Source: Begonia masoniana
Taxonomy: Eukaryota > Streptophyta > Magnoliopsida > Cucurbitales > Begoniaceae
NCBI GenBank assembly: GCA_022432975.1
Contig: CM039502.1
Location: 9,343,151 to 9,407,150 of the forward strand
Reading direction: 5' to 3'
DNA: 64,000 nt
The notes under the pieces are model-generated. The model saw only the letters and a program-made list of their open reading frames with translations, was not told the DNA's origin and made no database searches. The position numbers were made by a program, and so were the translations under genes. Shown in pieces: positions 30,844 through 43,450 of the stretch. Each line of letters begins with the position of its first letter. Position 1 is the first letter of the stretch.

Positions 30844-32083
30844 GACGAGTTCTCAGGTGAGGAACACAGAGTTGATGATGATGTTTAAGGATAGGTGGCT
30901 GGATTGCTCTCAGGGAGGTGGATCTGTGGCTGGTTGGCAAGGAAGTCTCCTGGTTAAGCTCGTTAAGTTTATGAAGTTCATGAACAGTTTAAAGTATGTG
31001 TAGAATAACGAATTGCCTTTGAGATACTGAATTTGGAGATGTCTGTCTGAAGTCTGAATTAGGATTTTCTTTAGTATAATAGAAGTTCTGTTTGATATAA
31101 GTCTTCTGCTATGAGTTATGAAGTTATGTCGACCGGTGGAAAGTATCCACCGGATGATGTTCTAAGATTATGAGTTATGGAGTTATGTCGTGTAGTGATC
31201 GGCAGATGTTGGTTTTAATTAACCATCGGTAGATTGGTTTTGTCGTGTAGTGATCGGCAGATGTTGGTTTTAAATAACCATCGGTAGATTGGGTTTGTCG
31301 TGTAGTGATCGGCAGATGTTGGTTTTAATTAACCATCGGTAGATTGGTTTGGTCGTGTAGTGATCGGCAGATGTTGGTTTTAAATAACCATCGGTAGAGT
31401 GGTTTTGTCGTGTAGTGATCGGCAGATGTTGGTTTTAAATAACCATCAGTAGATTGGTTTTGTCGTGTAGTGATCGGCAGATGTTGGTTTTAAATAACCA
31501 TCGGTAGATTGGTTTTGTCGTGTAGTGATCGGCAGATGTTGGTTTTAAATAACCATCGGTAGATTGGTTTTGTCGTGTAGTGATCAGCAGATGTTGGTTT
31601 TAAATAACCATCGGTAGATTGGTTTTGTCGTGTAGTGATCGGCAGATGTTGGTTTTAATTAACCATCGGTAGATTAGTTTTGTCGTGTAGTGATCGGTAG
31701 ATGGATGTTTAAGTGTGTCACGAGGCGTGCACGTGACCAATCGGTCGATATGAATTATTGAGTTATTGATTCTACCGGTAGACGTTTTCTACCCGATGGC
31801 GTCCGAAGACCATGCAACGTTTACGTGCTGGTCGGGCGACTTGGACTGGGTAATTCGAGGGCGCCATTCTGTCGCGATCTTGTCAATTGCTCCGATGTCC
31901 GGGCTTAGTCGCCCGTTTCTGTGAGGGATCGAGCCAAAGAAGTTAAGAGAAAAACCGAGTTCTGAGGAGTGTGTGTTATCAAAGAAAGAAAAAATATATA
32001 TATACAGAGAAAAGAAAAGAGAAAATAAGTAATAGACAATAAAAGTTTATGTCACGTGACGGCTCTCGTCGGGGGTCGTTACA
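30844..32083 (+). repeat. 5' LTR of element B, part 2
   Basis: Resumes after element C with GACGAGTTCTCAGGTGAGG, which matches the solo LTR around 60070. It ends GTCGTTACA at 32083. Confidence 0.88.
31187..31700 (+). repeat. 55-bp tandem array in element B LTR
   Basis: About nine to ten units around GTGATCGGCAGATGTTGG and AACCATCGGTAGATTGG, register 55 bp (for example 31201, 31256, 31311). The variation is mainly TAATTAACC versus TAAATAACC. The related solo LTR has a different array in this position. Confidence 0.9.
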
Positions 32084-32087
32084 AGTA

Positions 32088-32099
32088 TTGTATCAGAGC
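32088..32099 (+). other. Primer-binding site of element B
   Basis: TTGTATCAGAGC, five bases after the LTR end. It matches the tRNA-Met type with one change from TGGTATCAGAGC. Confidence 0.75.
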
Positions 32100-32244
32100 A
32101 AAACCGGGTTCTAAAATCGGTTCTGTAGACTGCCTCCCAGCACAGCTTGCCACCTGAGTACATTCCATCCACTGTAAGTGTTTATGATTTCAGCAATGTC
32201 ATTAAGTTAAGATGTGTTATGATTATTTGTTTAGGAATTTCAAG

Positions 32245-35200
32245 ATGGTTAGAGGCCAACAACGAGAAGACAACGTGGATAGTAACACAATTGCACAATT
32301 GACCGAGTTGGTTATCCGCCAATCTCGCCAGATTGAGCAGCTTGTAGCCATCAGAGAAGAGCAGGGGAATTCCAGTTCCAATGTGACCTATGATCAGGGT
32401 GGTGATCGTTTCCACCGACTCTGACCTCTGACATTCAACGGAAGAATCTCGGATCCTGTCTATGCCGAGGAGTGGATACGGAAAATTGAGGATATGTTTA
32501 AGTATGTGAAAGTGGAGGAAGGAGATAAGGTTAATTGTGCCGTCTATCACCTGGAATTGGACGCGAGGCTTTGGTTGGATTCATTCCAGAACACCACTGA
32601 TGTGGAGACTTTGACCTGGGCGCGCTTTAAGGCAGCCTTCTTCGATAAGTATTTCAATAGAACCGTTCAGGACTGTAAGAAGAAGGAGTTCATGAACCTG
32701 CGACAGACTGGCTCTATGGCAGAGTACATATGCAAGTTTGACGCTCTGTCCAGGTTCGCGTCCCGAATGGTTGAGAATGAAGAGGATAGGATTTATCAGT
32801 TTGTGCACGGGTTGAAGCCAAGTCTGTACTTGAAGGTGAAAACTGCCGGAGTTCGTAACGTCCCATTTGCTGAGGTCACGGCTAAGGCCTTGGAGATGGA
32901 AGAGGCTGAGATGACATTCTACGAGCAGCGTGAGCAACCGAAGAAGTTGGCTAAGGAGGCTCAGCCACCGCCACGTCAAAACAAGGGGTGGCAACCGCAA
33001 CAGAACAGGGGACAGCAGCAACAGAAAGGTGTAAAGAGACCCTTCAATCTAAATGATGACCAAGGAAAAGGGAAAAGGCCCCTTGCCCCACTGTGCCCCA
33101 GTTGCCAGAGGAACCATCACGGAGAATGCAAGCTATATTCTGGCCGTTGCTTCAGATGTGACAAGGTTGGACATATGGTCAGAGACTGCCCCATGCCACC
33201 CGATCCGAACCGTGCAAGGGTTGCACCTAGAGTCTACGCCATGATGGAAGACAAGGATTCGGTGCAGCATATTGTTATCACAGGTATGATCACGATCTGT
33301 GGCATTTCTGCTCACACACTCATTGACACGGGAGCCACACACTCATTCATAGCGACCTCGTTTGAGTGCATGCATAAGTTAGAATCTCTACCGGCCGTTA
33401 GGTCGTTCAGTGTCATGTTACCATCAGGAAGGTCCCTACACTCTGATTTAATGATAAAAGGCGATGTTGTGTCACTAGGGGATAAGAAGTTATATGTTGA
33501 GTTAATTGTGATAGACATGAAAGGGTATGAGGTTATATTGGGAATGGACTGGTTATGCAGGCATTATGCCACAATTAGATGTAGGTCTGGATTAGTCGAA
33601 TTCCGACCTCCGAATGGAGAACAGTACTCTTTCCAAGCCATCCCTAAGATGCGTAGAATACCAATTATATCCTCATTAGAAACCCAACGATTATTGAATA
33701 GTAGCTGTGCCAGTTACCTTGCTTGTGTGTCAGATGTTCGGATTAAGAGTAAGATAGAACTTCAGGATATCCCTTCTGTTCGAGATTTTCCTGAGGTGTT
33801 TTTGGATGATTTGCTTGGGATACCACCTGACCGGGAAGTTGAATTTGTAATTGATACTTACCCCGAGGCATCACCTGTTTCTAAGAATCCCTACCGAATG
33901 GCTCCTGTTGAGCTTAAGGAATTAAAGGTCCAACTACAAGAATTAGTTGATAAGGGGTTTATACGCCCTAGTTGTTCTCACTGGGGAGCACCTGTCCTGT
34001 TTGTTAAGAAGAAAGACGGTTCCCTCAGAATGTGCATAGATTATAGAGAGTTGAATAAGTTAACTATTAAGAATAAGTATCCTTTACCCCGAATAGATGA
34101 CCAGTTACAGGGAGCTAGAGTGTTTTCAAAGATCGACCTGCGATCAGGTTATTACCAATTGAAGGTTAAGGAGAGTGACATACCTAAGACAGCCTTTAGG
34201 ACCCGTTATGGGCATTACGAGTTTCTTGTGATGTCATTTGGTTTGACCAATGCACCTGCAGCCTTTATGGACTTGATGAATAGAGTGTTTCGTGAGTATT
34301 TGGATAAGTTTGTGATTGTGTTCATAGATGACATCCTAATATACTCACAGACTGAGGCTGACCATGCAGAACATTTAAGGATAGTGTTGACAACTCTGAG
34401 ACAGCAGCAACTCTATGTCAAACTATCCAAGTGTGAGTTTTGGTTGGATAAGGTTAACTTTTTAGGTCACGTCATATCTGCCAAGGGCATATCAATGGAC
34501 CCGATTAAGATTCAGGCAGTTAATGATTGGCCGCAGCCTAGAAATGCCAGTGAAGCACGAAGCTTCCTTGGATTGGCCGGCTATTACAGAAAGTTCATTA
34601 ATGGATTTTCTATAATAGCTAAACTTCTAACTAGTTTGACCAAGAAGGACACCAAGTATTTCTGGTCTGAAGCTTGTGAGGATAGCTTTCAGACTTTGAA
34701 ATTAAAGTTAACTACAGCTCCTGTGTTGACACTGTCAGTTGAAGGTGGAAATTTTAGTGTCTACTGTGATGCTTCTAAGATTGGCCTAGGGTGTGTCTTG
34801 ATGCAGGAAGGTAAAGTTGTAGCTTATGCATCTAGACAGTTAAAGAGTTACGAACAGAATTACCTCACCCACGACTTGGAGTTAGCTGCAGTTGTCTTTG
34901 CCTTGAAGATTTGGAGGCACTATTTGTATGGACAACAGTGTGAAGTGTTTTCTGACCATAAGAGCTTGAAGTACCTCTTCACACATAAGGAATTAAATAT
35001 GAGGCAGAGATGTTGGCTGGAATTTGTTAAGGATTATGACTTCGAAATTAAGTATCACCCGGGTAAGGCTAATGCTGTAGCCGATGCATTAAGTATGATG
35101 TCAACGACAGTGCAGCCTGCGGTATCAGCCATGTCAGCACCCTTGAGGATGGAAGTTCAAAAGTTTGAATTGGAGATTGTTCATGAGCTGTCAGCTTTGC

Positions 35201-36651
35201 TAGCCGAACTAACCATTAAACCAACTCTCCTAGATAAGATCAAAGAAGCACAGAAAAAAGATACCAAGGAAAATAGTAGTATGAGGAGTAAAACGATGGA
35301 CACCTCCTCTGAGTTTAGTCTCTCAGAGGATGGTATTATAAGATTTAGAAATCGTTCGTACATTCCATGTGATGAGGAGTTGCGTCAGTTAATTTTGGCC
35401 GAGGCACACTCCTCTCCCTTTTCGGTACACCCTGGCAGCACCAAGATGTATAGAGACTTGAAGCTTCATTATTGGTGGCCAAATCTAAAGAGGGATGTGG
35501 CCAAGTTTGTCGAGTCATGTTTGGTATGCCAGCAAGTTAAGGCAGAGCACCAACGTCCCGGAGGTACCCTTCAACCTCTACCTATCCCTGAATGGAAGTG
35601 GGAAAATGTTACTATGGATTTTGTTGTTGGATTGCCAAAGACAATCAAGGGACATGATGGCGTTTGGGTTATTGTTGACAGAATGACGAAGTCAGCACAC
35701 TTTCTACCTGTCAGGATGACTTATGCAATGGATCAGTTTGCCCACCTTTATGTTCAAGAGATTATTAGACTGCATGGAATTCCTATATCAATTGTCTCCG
35801 ATCGTGACCCCAGATTTACTTCAAGGTTTTGGCAAAGCCTTCAGAACGCATTAGGAACAAAGTTAACCTTTAGCACTGCTTTTCACCCCCAAACTGATGG
35901 ACAATCTGAACGGACAATTCAGATACTCGAGGATATGCTAAGGGCATGATTCTGGACTTTCAGGTGTCTTGGGATAGATATCTACCCTTAGTTGAGTTCT
36001 CTTATAATAACAGCTATCAGTCCACCATAGGCATGGCACCGTACGAGGCTTTGTATGGCAGAAAGTGTAGGTCACCTTTGTACTGGGATGAGGTTGGTGA
36101 AGCTAAACTTCTAGGCCCCGAGATCTTGCAGCAGATGCAGACAAGATTGCTATCATCAGAGATAGAATGTTGACTGCACAGAGCCGAAAAAAGAGCTATG
36201 CGGATCGAAGGAGAAGAGATCTTGAATTCACTATTGGAGATGAAGTGTTCCTGAAGATTTCACCACTTAAAGGAGTCCTAAGGTTTGGTAAGAAGGGAAA
36301 GCTCAATCCGCGATTCATTGGACCGTTTTCTGTCCTAGCTAAGATTGGAAACACAGCTTACAGGTTGCAACTGCCCCATCATTGGAAAAGGTTCACAACG
36401 TCTTTCATGTATCTATGCTAAGGAAATGCATACGCGACCCGACACACATTGTAGAGCCTACAGAAATCGACCTTGAGCCGGCACTGGTGTATGAAGAGAA
36501 ACCAGTGCAGATTTTAGAATCAGCAGTAAAGACTCTCAGAAACAAGGAGATCCCATTGGTGAAAGTCTTATGGAGGAATCATGGCATTGAAGAAGCCACA
36601 TGGGAGCGCCAGCAGGACATATTGGACAAATATCCAGAGCTTTTTGTCTGA
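32245..36651 (+). pseudogene. Gag-pol of element B, with one stop, several deletions
   Basis: Starts at ATG 32245 (MVRGQQRED), stops at TGA 32422-32424, then is open from 32494 to 35949. Domains: CCHC knuckle [15 protein letters not shown] near 33150, protease [10 protein letters not shown], reverse transcriptase [10 protein letters not shown] near 34320, RNase [11 protein letters not shown], integrase with HHCC finger and VSDRDPRF. Comparison with element A shows three single-base deletions near 35947, 36135 and 36375 that shift the integrase C-terminus and chromodomain-like tail (KVLWRNHGIEEATWE) into other frames. A 9-bp in-frame loss follows PRIDD in the reverse transcriptase. End at TGA 36649. 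Cannot be functional as read. Confidence 0.9.
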
Positions 36652-36677
36652 GCAATTTTCGAGGACGAAAATTTTGT

Positions 36678-36692
36678 TTAAGGAGGGGTGGA
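36678..36692 (+). other. Polypurine tract of element B
   Basis: TTAAGGAGGGGTGGA directly before TGTAACACCC. Confidence 0.8.
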
Positions 36693-36868
36693 TGTAACAC
36701 CCGACATTCCGACCAGGTGACTTTTAACAGACTTAACTGTCACCTTTGTTATTGGTATTTTATTTATTATTTAATGTTAAACTTATCTTCAATATCGCTC
36801 GGTGGCAGATTTGTAATTAGGAGAAGGATTATCGATATAAATAAATTTTGGAAAGCGTTAAACCTCAC
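36693..36868 (+). repeat. 3' LTR of element B, first 176 bp only
   Basis: Matches 21538-21713 with three visible substitutions, then stops after AACCTCAC and continues in unrelated sequence. Confidence 0.88.
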
Positions 36869-38352
36869 TTAGTTGTTTGCTCGTTTAGTTGCTTGGTTCT
36901 GATTTGGTTGCTTGGTTTTGTTTGGTTAAGTATGGTTTTGAATGTTTTGTTTTGGTTAAGCATGGTTTTGAAATGTGAGTACGATATGTAATGAAAGGGA
37001 GAGAGAGGGGGGGGGGGGGGGGGGGGGGGAGGGGGGGCTGTTGGCGGTGGTTCCTCGTCGCGAATTAGTGTCTGAAATATGGAAAATTCGGGAGGTTCCC
37101 ACGAAAGACGTGCAGTGGTTCCTCATCGCGAATTAGTGTCTGAAATATGGCAAATTCGGGAGGTTCTCACGAAAGACGTGTAGTGGTTCCTCGTCCTGAA
37201 TTAGTGTCTGAAATATGACAAATTTGGGAGATTCCCACGAAAGACGTGTAGTGGTTCCTCATCGCGAATTAGTGTTTGAAATATGGCAAATTCGGGAGGT
37301 TCGCACAAAAGACGTGCGGTGGTTCCTCGTCGCGAATTAGTGTCTGAAATATGAAAAATTCGAGAGGTTCTGCAAGAGACACCTGACTGAGTATGCACCT
37401 GACTGAGTATACGTAAGATGTCGTGAGTGGAACGGCATGTGTTAGGATTGTGTGAGAGTTTTGTGTGCATAGTGTATGCTTATACTTGTTATCCTCTACT
37501 TGCTAAGCGTAAGCTTACGTGTGTGTGCGTGTTCTGCGGTGTAGGTGACGGAGCAATTACAGGTGAGCTGGAGAGTGAGGATCAGGACTAGGGGCAGTCG
37601 GGGATCCACGAAGCATGCCGGTGCAGGCCATTGTCGGGGTGCTTCGACCTGATTCTCGGGGTGTAGTTTGTAGTTGAGATTTTGAGATTTTGTGGTTGAT
37701 TTTGTGAGAGCTGTTTAATGTAATACTTATGGATTTATACTGGCGTAAATTGAGTTTGAATTGTGGTTTTAAATGTTGGTTTTTCAGGATTTTGGATTTA
37801 AGGAATTTTAGCCGTTATATTGTCGGTTTTTGTTAAAAATGTTAATAACGTCGGGTTTCTGTTCTCTATTTTTTTTCGTTAACTATTTTAAGTCGGTTTT
37901 CCATGATTTTTACGGGAGATGAAGATTGGGGTGTCGAGAATGTGTGTAAATTTTCAGGTGATTTGGAGGTGTTTGGCTCGGAGAAAAATAATGAAAAGTC
38001 AAAAAAGTGGTGTTTTGGTCGAGGGGTAACTCGAGAGGGCCCGATCGATCGGGCCGGCGCGCTTGATCGGTCGGGCAGGCGCGCGCTGCGGCAGGGCGCG
38101 CACCACCTGGGCGCGCGCCCAACACCAAAAGTTTTATTTTTTTAAAAACTTTTCCAATTTCTATCATGTTTTAACCCGACATTTCTCGACGTATTTTAAA
38201 CGTAATTTGGGCACGTTTTTCAATAAAAATCGAGGGTTCAAAAAACCCAAAAACGAGTCGAAAAATTTACGAAATTATTTTAAATTACGTTTTAAGCGCG
38301 GGGTTGGTTAGCAAAGTAACGCACCGAGCTGGGGTGGGTTCGGGGGTGTTAC
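36869..38352 (+). mobile_element. 3' part of a third chromovirus-type LTR
   Basis: Ends GGTTCGGGGGTGTTACA at 38352. It contains a G-run near 37010-37030, a 68-bp array, and a GC-rich patch at 38035-38125 with CGATCGATCGGGCC and GGCGCGCG words. It joins the broken B LTR on the left and repeat R1 on the right. No internal coding sequence. Confidence 0.6.
37047..37380 (+). repeat. 68-bp tandem array, five units
   Basis: Units begin GTGGTTCCTC at 37047, 37115, 37183, 37251 and 37319 and contain GAATTAGTGTCTGAAATATG. The register is exactly 68 bp. Confidence 0.93.
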
Positions 38353-40362
38353 ACTTCCGCCTTTTATTTTATTTTTTTTACAAAATTATTTCGGACTTTG
38401 ACATTAAAAATTTGAGTAAATACTAAAATAGACAATGAAATAATGATGTGCTTTTAATTGACACTTGGAAGTTTATATCTCAAAATTTGAATCATTATCA
38501 CTGTTAAGGTCCGTAAAAAGCATACAAGTGTACTTGTTATTCTGTCCCATAAAAAATGAACATGAACCAGAGAGAGAATTAAAAAAAGAAGTTGAGTAGA
38601 GAGAATATAGGGGTAATCACCGTGTATTGTTATAAAGTGAGATAAAATACGTGATTAAATGAACAACATAATATTCACGTTGAATTTTAATGAATAAATA
38701 ATTGACAAAATTTTAATGATAATTAATTTCTGAAAATTTGAGATTTAATTTGTAAAGAAAAAATAGTTTAAAATATAATGTGCATAAATTTTATGAAGTT
38801 ATTTATATTTTAGTTTCATTTTTAAATTATGACTTATCAATAATGTTATGTTTAATCTATTATTCTACTTTCTTAAAATGATTATTGACGTGTTTAATAA
38901 TAATTAGTACAATTAATGTAATAAATTAATTACTTATAATTTATTACATCAATTATGCCTTAATTGCATCAATCACTATTTGAGACGTCAACAAAGTAAT
39001 GTGCCTCACAGGCCGTTAACTCGATCCCAAACCAAAGCACAGTCACCATCTATTCTTTTTACTGATACATGTGCTATTTTTTCAGGTGAAGGCCCATTTG
39101 ATTGCTTGGAATGAGAGTCAGATTCTCTAGACATGGACAAGCCGACGCATGTTCTCACATGGGAGCCGCTTGCTAGATCATTACACACTCAAAAGGGAAT
39201 TTGTCTTCCCATAATCAACTCCATGTAACCAACTGCTTTGTATTTATTTAATTTTGGCAATCATTGACTTTCATATATGTTTTTTTTACAAACATTAACC
39301 TTGTTATTTGTATGCATGCATGTTAAATTTAGGATAACATGGGTTGCACTTATAATTTATTACATCAATTATGCCTTAATTGCATCAATCACTATTTGAG
39401 ACGTCAACAAAGTAATGTGCCTCACAGGCCGTTAACTCGATCCCAAACCAAAGCACAGTCACCATCTATTCTTTTTACTGATACATGTGCTATTTTTTCA
39501 GGTGAAGGCCCATTTGATTGCTTGGAATGAGAGTCAGATTCTCTAGACATGGACAAGCCGACGCATGTTCTCACATGGGAGCCGCTTGCTAGATCATTAC
39601 ACCACTCAAAAGGGAATTTGTCTTCCCATAATCAACTCCATGTAACCAACTGCTTTGTATTTATTTAATTTTGGCAATCATTGACTTTCATATATGTTAG
39701 GTTTTTTTTTACAAACATTAACCTTGTTATTTGTATGCATGCATGTTAAATTTAGGATAACATGGGTTGCCAATGTTTGGTGTCCATGAAGAATCGGTTG
39801 GGCCGCACGAGAGGTAGTCATGGCCGAGGAATGAAGAACCAATTGGCGCGCACGAGAGATAGTGATGGCTGAGGAGTGAAGAATGAGATGGTGCGCGCGA
39901 AAGAGAAGACCTGTCAGCAGCAACCCACGAGGAGACCTGGCATGTACGGGAAGTGTGCGCACGAATTACTGATGTGACATGTACGAGAGACACTGAGGAG
40001 CGTGCGCACAAAGAGATGATGCGGACTGTACGGGACTGCTGAGTGGCACGCGCCTGGATCGCTGACTTGTCCAACGCCGCAGCCACCGATCAGCGCATAC
40101 AAATGCACGCTCAACCACCACACGATGGCCGAGATCATCTAGATCCGTCCTCTATTTTTGAATTCCTCCAGCTCAGCCCTATTCCAACTTGGTTGCAGGA
40201 TGTTGGCTCATGCAAGGACGTCCACGTAAGATGGCTGCAGCTCCCCCATTCACCCGCGCGTGCACGATTGAGGCCCATCCAACGACTAACCCAATTTGGG
40301 TGTCCAAAACCCTAACGACCCTACGTCATATTTAAGCTTTTTTTTTTTTTCCTACATTGGCA
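38353..40362 (+). repeat. Repeat R1, plus-strand copy with internal duplication
   Basis: About 1.6 kb of unique repeat sequence plus one 416-bp tandem duplication. It matches 58215-62705 in inverted orientation, from CTTCCGCCTTTTATTT to TTCCTACATT. No conserved coding frame, terminal inverted repeat or LTR is recognised. It may be a non-coding transposon or a duplicated intergenic segment. Confidence 0.75.
38931..39765 (+). repeat. 416-bp tandem duplication within R1
   Basis: ACTTATAATTTATTACATCA occurs at 38931 and 39348, and GTGCCTCACAGGCCG at 39001 and 39417. The two copies are nearly identical. The inverted R1 copy has this segment once, so the duplication is private to this copy. Confidence 0.9.
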
Positions 40363-41740
40363 AATTAAGGTGAAAGATCTACTCTATAAATAGAGTAGAT
40401 TGGTGAAGGAAAATCACACATCAAAAACTTTCAAGGGAGAACTTACCTCCAACCACCAAAGTTTTTGGTGAAAAACCCTCGGCCGAGCATTCCTCCAGCA
40501 AACTCCCCTCCAACGAAATCCAACAAGGCCGAACCCCACCGGCAAAAACCCTCCTCGACCGAACCCTTTCTTCTGCCTTGCTCGGCGTTCGGCGCTCCCT
40601 CGGCCTCTCGATCTCTCTCTCTGCTTGCGCGAAGAAGAAAGGGAAGGAAGGGTTCAGTTTTATTTTAAAACTGAACCGGTTATTTTAAAAGGATTTGAAC
40701 CGAACAAGCCCAACACAAAATTTGAACCGAACCGGTTCATTTAAGCTCAAACAGAACTCGACCGGCACTGTTCACTCGACCGGCACTGTTCACATGACCC
40801 AAACCGAACCGAACTGTTCACTGACCCAACCCAAACCGACACTATTCACCTGAACCAAATTTCCACCCGAATCAAATCGGACCGATCGAAGATTTATTCG
40901 GTAAGAAATTTCTGCTCAATTTCTTCAAAAGTTGGAATAATTCAAGTGAGATTTTAACATTGATATCCAAATTAGGGAGGAAAAATTTTGGAACTGTCCG
41001 ATTCAATCTAAATCGATCTAACCGATCCGATCCGACCTAAGATTACAACGTAAGAAATTTCTGCTCAAATTTCTTTGAGATTAGATTTATTAAGTAGAAT
41101 TTTAATATCAAAGATTTTATTTGAGCAGGATATTATTTTAAAATTTTTGAAATATCCCGATATACACATATTGCTCGGAATCCATGTAAGTGTAAATACT
41201 ACGTTTTGACTACGGCCCTACATCATAGGATAAATATTATTTTCTTTATTACTGTTTTATTTTATCACACGTTTTTAATGGTTGAGCACACATGTTAGGG
41301 CATTAATATAGAAATTGTTTAAAAGATAAAATAGGTAGGACATTTGCATGTATATGAAAATGATGGAATTGACGGCAAATACGTGATAGTAAGAGCTTGA
41401 ACGTTAAAAGTAAAAGTAAAAGATAACAAAACCATGAAATGACCAAGTCTTAAAAGTAAAAGTAAAAGTAAAAGAGGACAAAGCCAGAGATGACTAAGTC
41501 TTAAAATAAGGTTGACTTTCAACTAATATGTAACTATTAACAAGATTCGGTAAAAGTAAAAGTTTTGCAACTTGCACGTATTTCCACTTATTGAGATTTC
41601 TCGTAGTTTTTAACTTTTGATGTAGGTGAATTTTTGTCTGAGGAAGAAATAACTGTAATTGAGAACCTTCTAGTGGCAAGCGAGCATACAGATGAAGAAA
41701 ATATTGTTGATTTCGAGGAAAAAGATTTAAATTAGTATGC

Positions 41741-41749
41741 TTAAATTTT
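41741..41749. repeat. 9-bp target duplication of fold-back element, left
   Basis: TTAAATTTT, repeated at 42561-42569. Confidence 0.75.
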
Positions 41750-42560
41750 GGATAATTATCGATTTAAACCCTGTACTATACACTTTTTTCAATTCAGCCC
41801 ATGTACTAAAACAACCGGCAAACCGAACCCTGTACTTTGATTCTATTATCAATTTTGACCTTCTATCAAGAATTTCATTAGACCCTCATTGAAAAAACTA
41901 ACAAACGATCTTGGATTCAATTGAAATTTTTACCACATGTTCACTACTTAATGCAAAGATAATTTGAAAATTTTCGTGATTTTTTAACACATGTACGATT
42001 TATTGAAATTTTATTTTAGTATTTTATAAAATCACGAAACTTTTTCTATTATCTACCCATAATAGGTTGAACACATAGAAAAGTTTTCAAATAACTTAAA
42101 TATTTTTTGGTATTTTTTAAAAAATTAATTTATAAAGTAAAGAAGAAACTGAGATTAATTTTAAAAAATATCAAAAAATATTAGATTTATTTGAAACTTT
42201 TTCCAGATGTTCACCATATTATGGGTAGATAATAGAAAACTTTTCGTAATTTGTTAAAACTTGTATGATTTATTATAATATTTTAAAATAATACTAAAAT
42301 AAAATTGCAATAGTAGATGTGTTAAAAAATCGCGAAAATTTACAGATTATCTTCTAATTATGTAATGAACATGTGGTAAAAATTTCAACTTAATCTAAGA
42401 TCGTTTGGTTGTTTTTTCAATGAGGGTTTAATGAAATTGTTAATAGAATGTCAAAACTGATAACAGAATCAAAGTACAGGGTTCGGTTTGCCGGTTATTT
42501 TAGTACAGGGGCTGAATTGAAAAAACGTGTATAGTACAGGGTTCAAATTGATAATTTTTC
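41750..42560. mobile_element. Fold-back MITE with very long terminal inverted repeats
   Basis: 811 bp whose two halves are imperfect reverse complements over about 400 bp each. AACCCTGTACTATACAC near 41766 is mirrored near 42530, and CGAACCCTGTACTTTGATTC is mirrored near 42470-42490. Flanked by a 9-bp duplication, typical of Mutator-like transposons. No coding capacity. Confidence 0.8.
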
Positions 42561-42827
42561 TTAAATTTTTATTTCAATTTAAGACTTTTAATTATTATGT
42601 TTTGAACTTTATTATTAAATAAAGTTTCATAAATTGTTTTAATTATGCGATGGTTTCAAGATTTTGATAAGTTTATTACAAAACTTTTGCGAAATTAAAG
42701 TTTTCAATTAATATTTAAATTTTCAAATTATGATTTAGCGCTCGATTTTAAATCAATTTTGAAAAAAAATTTAGAATTTTTAAAATTAGGATTTCAAATT
42801 GGAGATTTCTAAATTGGGGCGTTACAA

Positions 42828-43450
42828 GACGAGTTACGGGAATTCGTACATATATTATCTGTTTCAGTGTATTTTTACTTGAAATTTCAAGGTTTTGTTA
42901 AAAACTAATCAGGTCAGATTCTCTTAAAATTTCACTGTTTTTTGGGGGTGTTCTCGGATTTGTTGATCACTAATCATGCAGTTTTCAGAATTTAAACATT
43001 TTGCAGGTTTCCACGCTTTCAATTTGAAGATTGATTCTTCATTCAATAACAAGCGTCATCCTCCCTCCACCTCCATGAAGTAAAACCAGTATTTCCGCCA
43101 TTAATTCTCTGTAAAAGATCTATACAACGCACACTTACAAAAAACACATACAATGGAATCCCATGATGTTGTCCCACTCGATCAACTCGGAAGCGCAGTA
43201 AAGGAAGCTCTCCTCTCCCAAAAAATCTAAACATACAGCGGCCGAAGTATAAATGTTTATGAAAAAAGAAAAAAATGACATAAACAAGACCTGGAAGTTT
43301 CAAAATATTACTCAAAAAATTCAATTGCAGAGAAGCCGACTTCAAGTTCTATCTTCACAGAAATTTTCAAGTTCTATTTCTCGTATGTCTCAGAACAAAA
43401 GAAGTAATTACAGTTTACAGGATCAAATCAGCCAATATAGACCTCCCAAC
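42828..43450. other. Possible host-gene remnant left of element E
   Basis: Contains an acceptor-like TTTTGCAG at about 42999-43006 with a short open stretch to TAA at 43082. A second acceptor-like AATTGCAG lies near 43323-43330, after which the frame stays open to E. I do not recognise the product. Confidence 0.3.
43446..43450. repeat. Target site duplication of element E, left
   Basis: CCAAC before TGTTAGAATTTGG; repeated at 49503-49507. Confidence 0.9.

Larger units (their letters stand above)
21538..36868 (+). mobile_element. Element B: second Tekay/Del-like chromovirus, 3' truncated
   Basis: The 5' LTR starts TGTAACACCC at 21538 and ends GGGGGTCGTTACA at 32083. Without nested element C it is about 2.76 kb. 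A primer site, gag-pol, polypurine tract and the first 176 bp of a 3' LTR follow; the LTR then breaks off at 36868 into unrelated LTR sequence. Because the 3' end is lost, no target duplication can be shown. Three differences in 176 shared LTR bases suggest it is older than A. Confidence 0.9.
40363..42827 (+). mobile_element. LTR-like relic ending GGGGCGTTACA
   Basis: Ends AAATTGGGGCGTTACA at 42827. It has a TATA-like CTATAAATAGAG at about 40384, repeated ACCGAACCGG/GACCGGCACTG words (40680-41040) and GGCCCTACATCATAGG near 41213, a wording also in the LTRs of A and B. No clear TG start was found, so the left limit is set at the end of R1 homology. It is interrupted by a fold-back MITE. Confidence 0.5.
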
